The translations under genes and the position numbers were made by a program. A DNA stretch of 64,000 bases from Nostoc sp. NMS9 (GTDB taxonomy: Bacteria; Cyanobacteriota; Cyanobacteriia; Cyanobacteriales; Nostocaceae): positions 1 to 64,000 of the forward strand of contig NZ_JABXKL010000003.1 of assembly GCF_017114995.1 (NCBI RefSeq), in the 5' to 3' direction. How positions within the stretch are numbered: position 1 is the first letter of the stretch; each line of letters starts with the position of its first letter. Below are positions 63,401 through 64,000 of the stretch, in pieces. Below the pieces are notes generated by a model that did not search any database, was not told the DNA's origin, and saw only the letters and a list, made by a program, of their open reading frames with translations.

Positions 63401-64000
63401 CTTCCGCTCCGATCTCCTGCACCTCTGCTTCTTCAGAAAGAGGCTTCTGATAAATAAACCCTTTATCCGCCAACTGCTCATCTTGGAAGGGACGTAGCAG
63501 ACAAACATCCACCTCCAACATGTGACCCACTGTATCTACAATTGCTTGCAAAATTTGTCTGTAGTCTAAAGCACTGCGAATCGTATTGGTAACAGTATTC
63601 AGCAGCGATTCTTGACGGAGTGTGCGGGTAAGTTCGCGGGTTCTAGCTTTGAGGACATTGTGGGTATCCAAAGCTTGGCGTACCACTGCTTTTAGTTCCT
63701 CCGCTTCCCACGGTTTAGTTACATATTTAAATACCTTGCCAGCATTGATTGCTTCCACCAGGTCTTCGACATCGGTGTAGCCAGTTAAAATAATCCGGAT
63801 AATATCTGGATATTGAGTTGCTGTCAGGCTCAAAAATTCTGTACCGCTCATCATCGGCATCCGCTGATCGGAGATGATCACCGAGATCTCTCCCTCTTGA
63901 GCCAGCAGATCGAGGGCCGCAGGGCCAGAGGTTGCTCTTAGCACCTTATAATCACGATAGAAAGTGCGGTAAAGCAAGTCAAGGTTGTCTGGTTCATCAT
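60492..64000 (-). CDS. cyaC: Multidomain adenylate cyclase CyaC (REC-GAF-kinase-REC-cyclase), 5' end beyond the window
   Basis: About 1,169 residues visible, open through the right edge; the reading DEPDNLDLLYRTFYRD at the edge shows a receiver domain whose first residues are missing. Order: receiver (phospho-Asp in VIISDQRMPMMSG), two GAF domains, histidine kinase (HEFRTPITLIQ, NLLSNAMKFTPEGG, GSGLGLALVKE), second receiver (LIVTDLMMPLVSG), class III cyclase (VLFSDIVGFTQL, DKFMGDAILAL, DYTAIGPSVNIAARL). The Lys in DKFMGD and Asp in ADYT predict ATP, not GTP, as substrate. Matches CyaC, the major light/redox-linked cAMP producer. Confidence 0.88.
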   Translation of the reverse strand, partial: DEPDNLDLLYRTFYRDYKVLRATSGPAALDLLAQEGEISVIISDQRMPMMSGTEFLSLTATQYPDIIRIILTGYTDVEDLVEAINAGKVFKYVTKPWEAEELKAVVRQALDTHNVLKARTRELTRTLRQESLLNTVTNTIRSALDYRQILQAIVDTVGHMLEVDVCLLRPFQDEQLADKGFIYQKPLSEEAEVQEIGAEVAVGLSSLPAISSALPLSLLAQTVWETREVQVIHDVIDDERIHGNTPELRERGQAFAAANICSSLVVPLICQQELMAVLALHQCSLPRFWGDDEVQLVLMVADQAALALSQAYAYEQVRALAKRESLINTITSAIRSSLDPQDIFAAITQQLGQALQVDGCVLSLWTEEDEFVECVGLYDSFQHLENLSRHSPPQASPALDNKLGSNNHLLTQRLPYSQASIQDNPILQQMLQTHEPVVIGNVSHSPSDVRGFDLPLKMPPRSLMFVPLLADGKCIGSITLHEGKKVRQWLPSDIDLAKAVAAQAAIAVQQSHLYQKTRQQAERLLELDKQKTEFFQNISHEFRTPITLIQGPLESAVAAGEGLSYSQSAIALRNSRRLLRLVNQLLDLQRLNAGRMQPNFHPCDLVEFVSQIVESFRPYCEKKKLHLVTQLDECSTVYLDMEKFDKVVYNLLSNAMKFTPEGGMIALRLKSERDRCILQVQDTGIGIVKEQIPHLFERFRQAEGSANRSYEGSGLGLALVKELVELHGGQVTVESVYGEGTTFSLWLVTGNAHLPAQQVLETPTELNTSRASVELADLELVESTTDNIEDITIKLSPSVDTKDSALKTQHSILVVDDNPDLRTYVSEIFRRNGYHVQTARNGHEGHNKAKEIIPSLIVTDLMMPLVSGLEMIQMIRNEETLKGTPIILLTAKVDEETRIEGTEHGADAYLAKPFNDRELLAEVRNLLALKENERRIVELNTYLTESVLKRFLPAVLVQKAATGDLTLDLRPEPRLITVLFSDIVGFTQLANTLRSRRVAELLNEYLEAMTKVVFSNGGTVDKFMGDAILALYGAPEELTPNEQVRRAINTARAMHRSLADLNQRWREQGVFDSDKLTSVQFRCGIHQGTAVVGMFGSAERADYTAIGPSVNIAARLQAAAVPGTILVSAAVADYLQEGEITKGSPLELKGVDETVLTFAVSPEVMVNR

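Overview
The window looks like chromosome of a filamentous, heterocyst-forming cyanobacterium of the Nostoc/Anabaena type. The evidence is the frequent HIP1 octamer GCGATCGC, the many 7-bp tandem repeats between genes (for example blocks of ATGACCA, GGGCATT and ATTAGTC), the heterocyst regulators hetZ and patU, a ccmK3-ccmK4 carboxysome pair, crtR, and cyanobacterial families such as DUF1824, DUF3038/DUF4335 and Uma2. Base composition is roughly 40-42% GC by eye. Genes sit on both strands in short operons separated by repeat-rich spacers. All family names here come from reading the sequence; no search was run.

Region by region. 1-2.8 kb (minus strand): a two-gene TIR / TIR-NB-ARC-helical-repeat operon that resembles a bacterial NLR-type immune system and runs off the left edge. 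2.8-4.25 kb: repeats, a truncated SLH gene and a nuclease-like gene. 4.2-10.3 kb: housekeeping genes (ABC-F, DUF1824, prohibitin, ABC exporter, a small conserved gene). 10.4-11.2 kb: the remains of a convergent restriction-modification pair. 11.5-17.8 kb: cytochrome P450, a ParA-type ATPase plus coiled-coil partner that I read as the carboxysome-positioning pair McdA/McdB, a Uma2 nuclease, an alpha/beta hydrolase, and ccmK3-ccmK4. 18.7-24.3 kb: hetZ, patU, a Crp/Fnr regulator and an M61 peptidase. 24.4-29.4 kb: pyruvate kinase, crtR, then a toxin-antitoxin pair and a serpin enclosed by near-identical 37-bp direct repeats. 29.8-33.6 kb: RppA-like regulator, hisG, a block of hairpin repeats, and an RppB-like kinase. 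34-40 kb: exported Pro-rich and TPR proteins, a sigma-like protein, VOC, DUF29, a decayed TPR-CHAT gene and a second Uma2. 40.2-44.3 kb: the pstSCAB phosphate transporter with a Pho box. 44.8-49.6 kb: bioY, lspA, a Pro-rich exported protein and an FHA-fused class A penicillin-binding protein. 49.7-54 kb: a 20-repeat TPR protein behind an AAA+ ATPase, a second candidate sensor pair. 54.3-58.5 kb: DUF4335/DUF3038, apt and an oligopeptide permease. 58.7-64 kb: an ISL3-derived miniature element with intact ends and target duplication, tRNA-Gly, a TonB-like protein and the multidomain adenylate cyclase CyaC, which runs off the right edge.

The genes that seem to work together are: the TIR pair (possible abortive-infection defence); McdA/McdB with CcmK3/CcmK4 (carboxysome positioning and shell); HetZ with PatU (heterocyst differentiation and pattern); the Pst proteins (high-affinity phosphate uptake under Pho control); and RppA with RppB (two-component signalling). 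The best candidates for an undescribed system are the TIR operon at the left edge, the AAA+/TPR pair at 49.7-54 kb, and the serpin/toxin-antitoxin cassette behind crtR.
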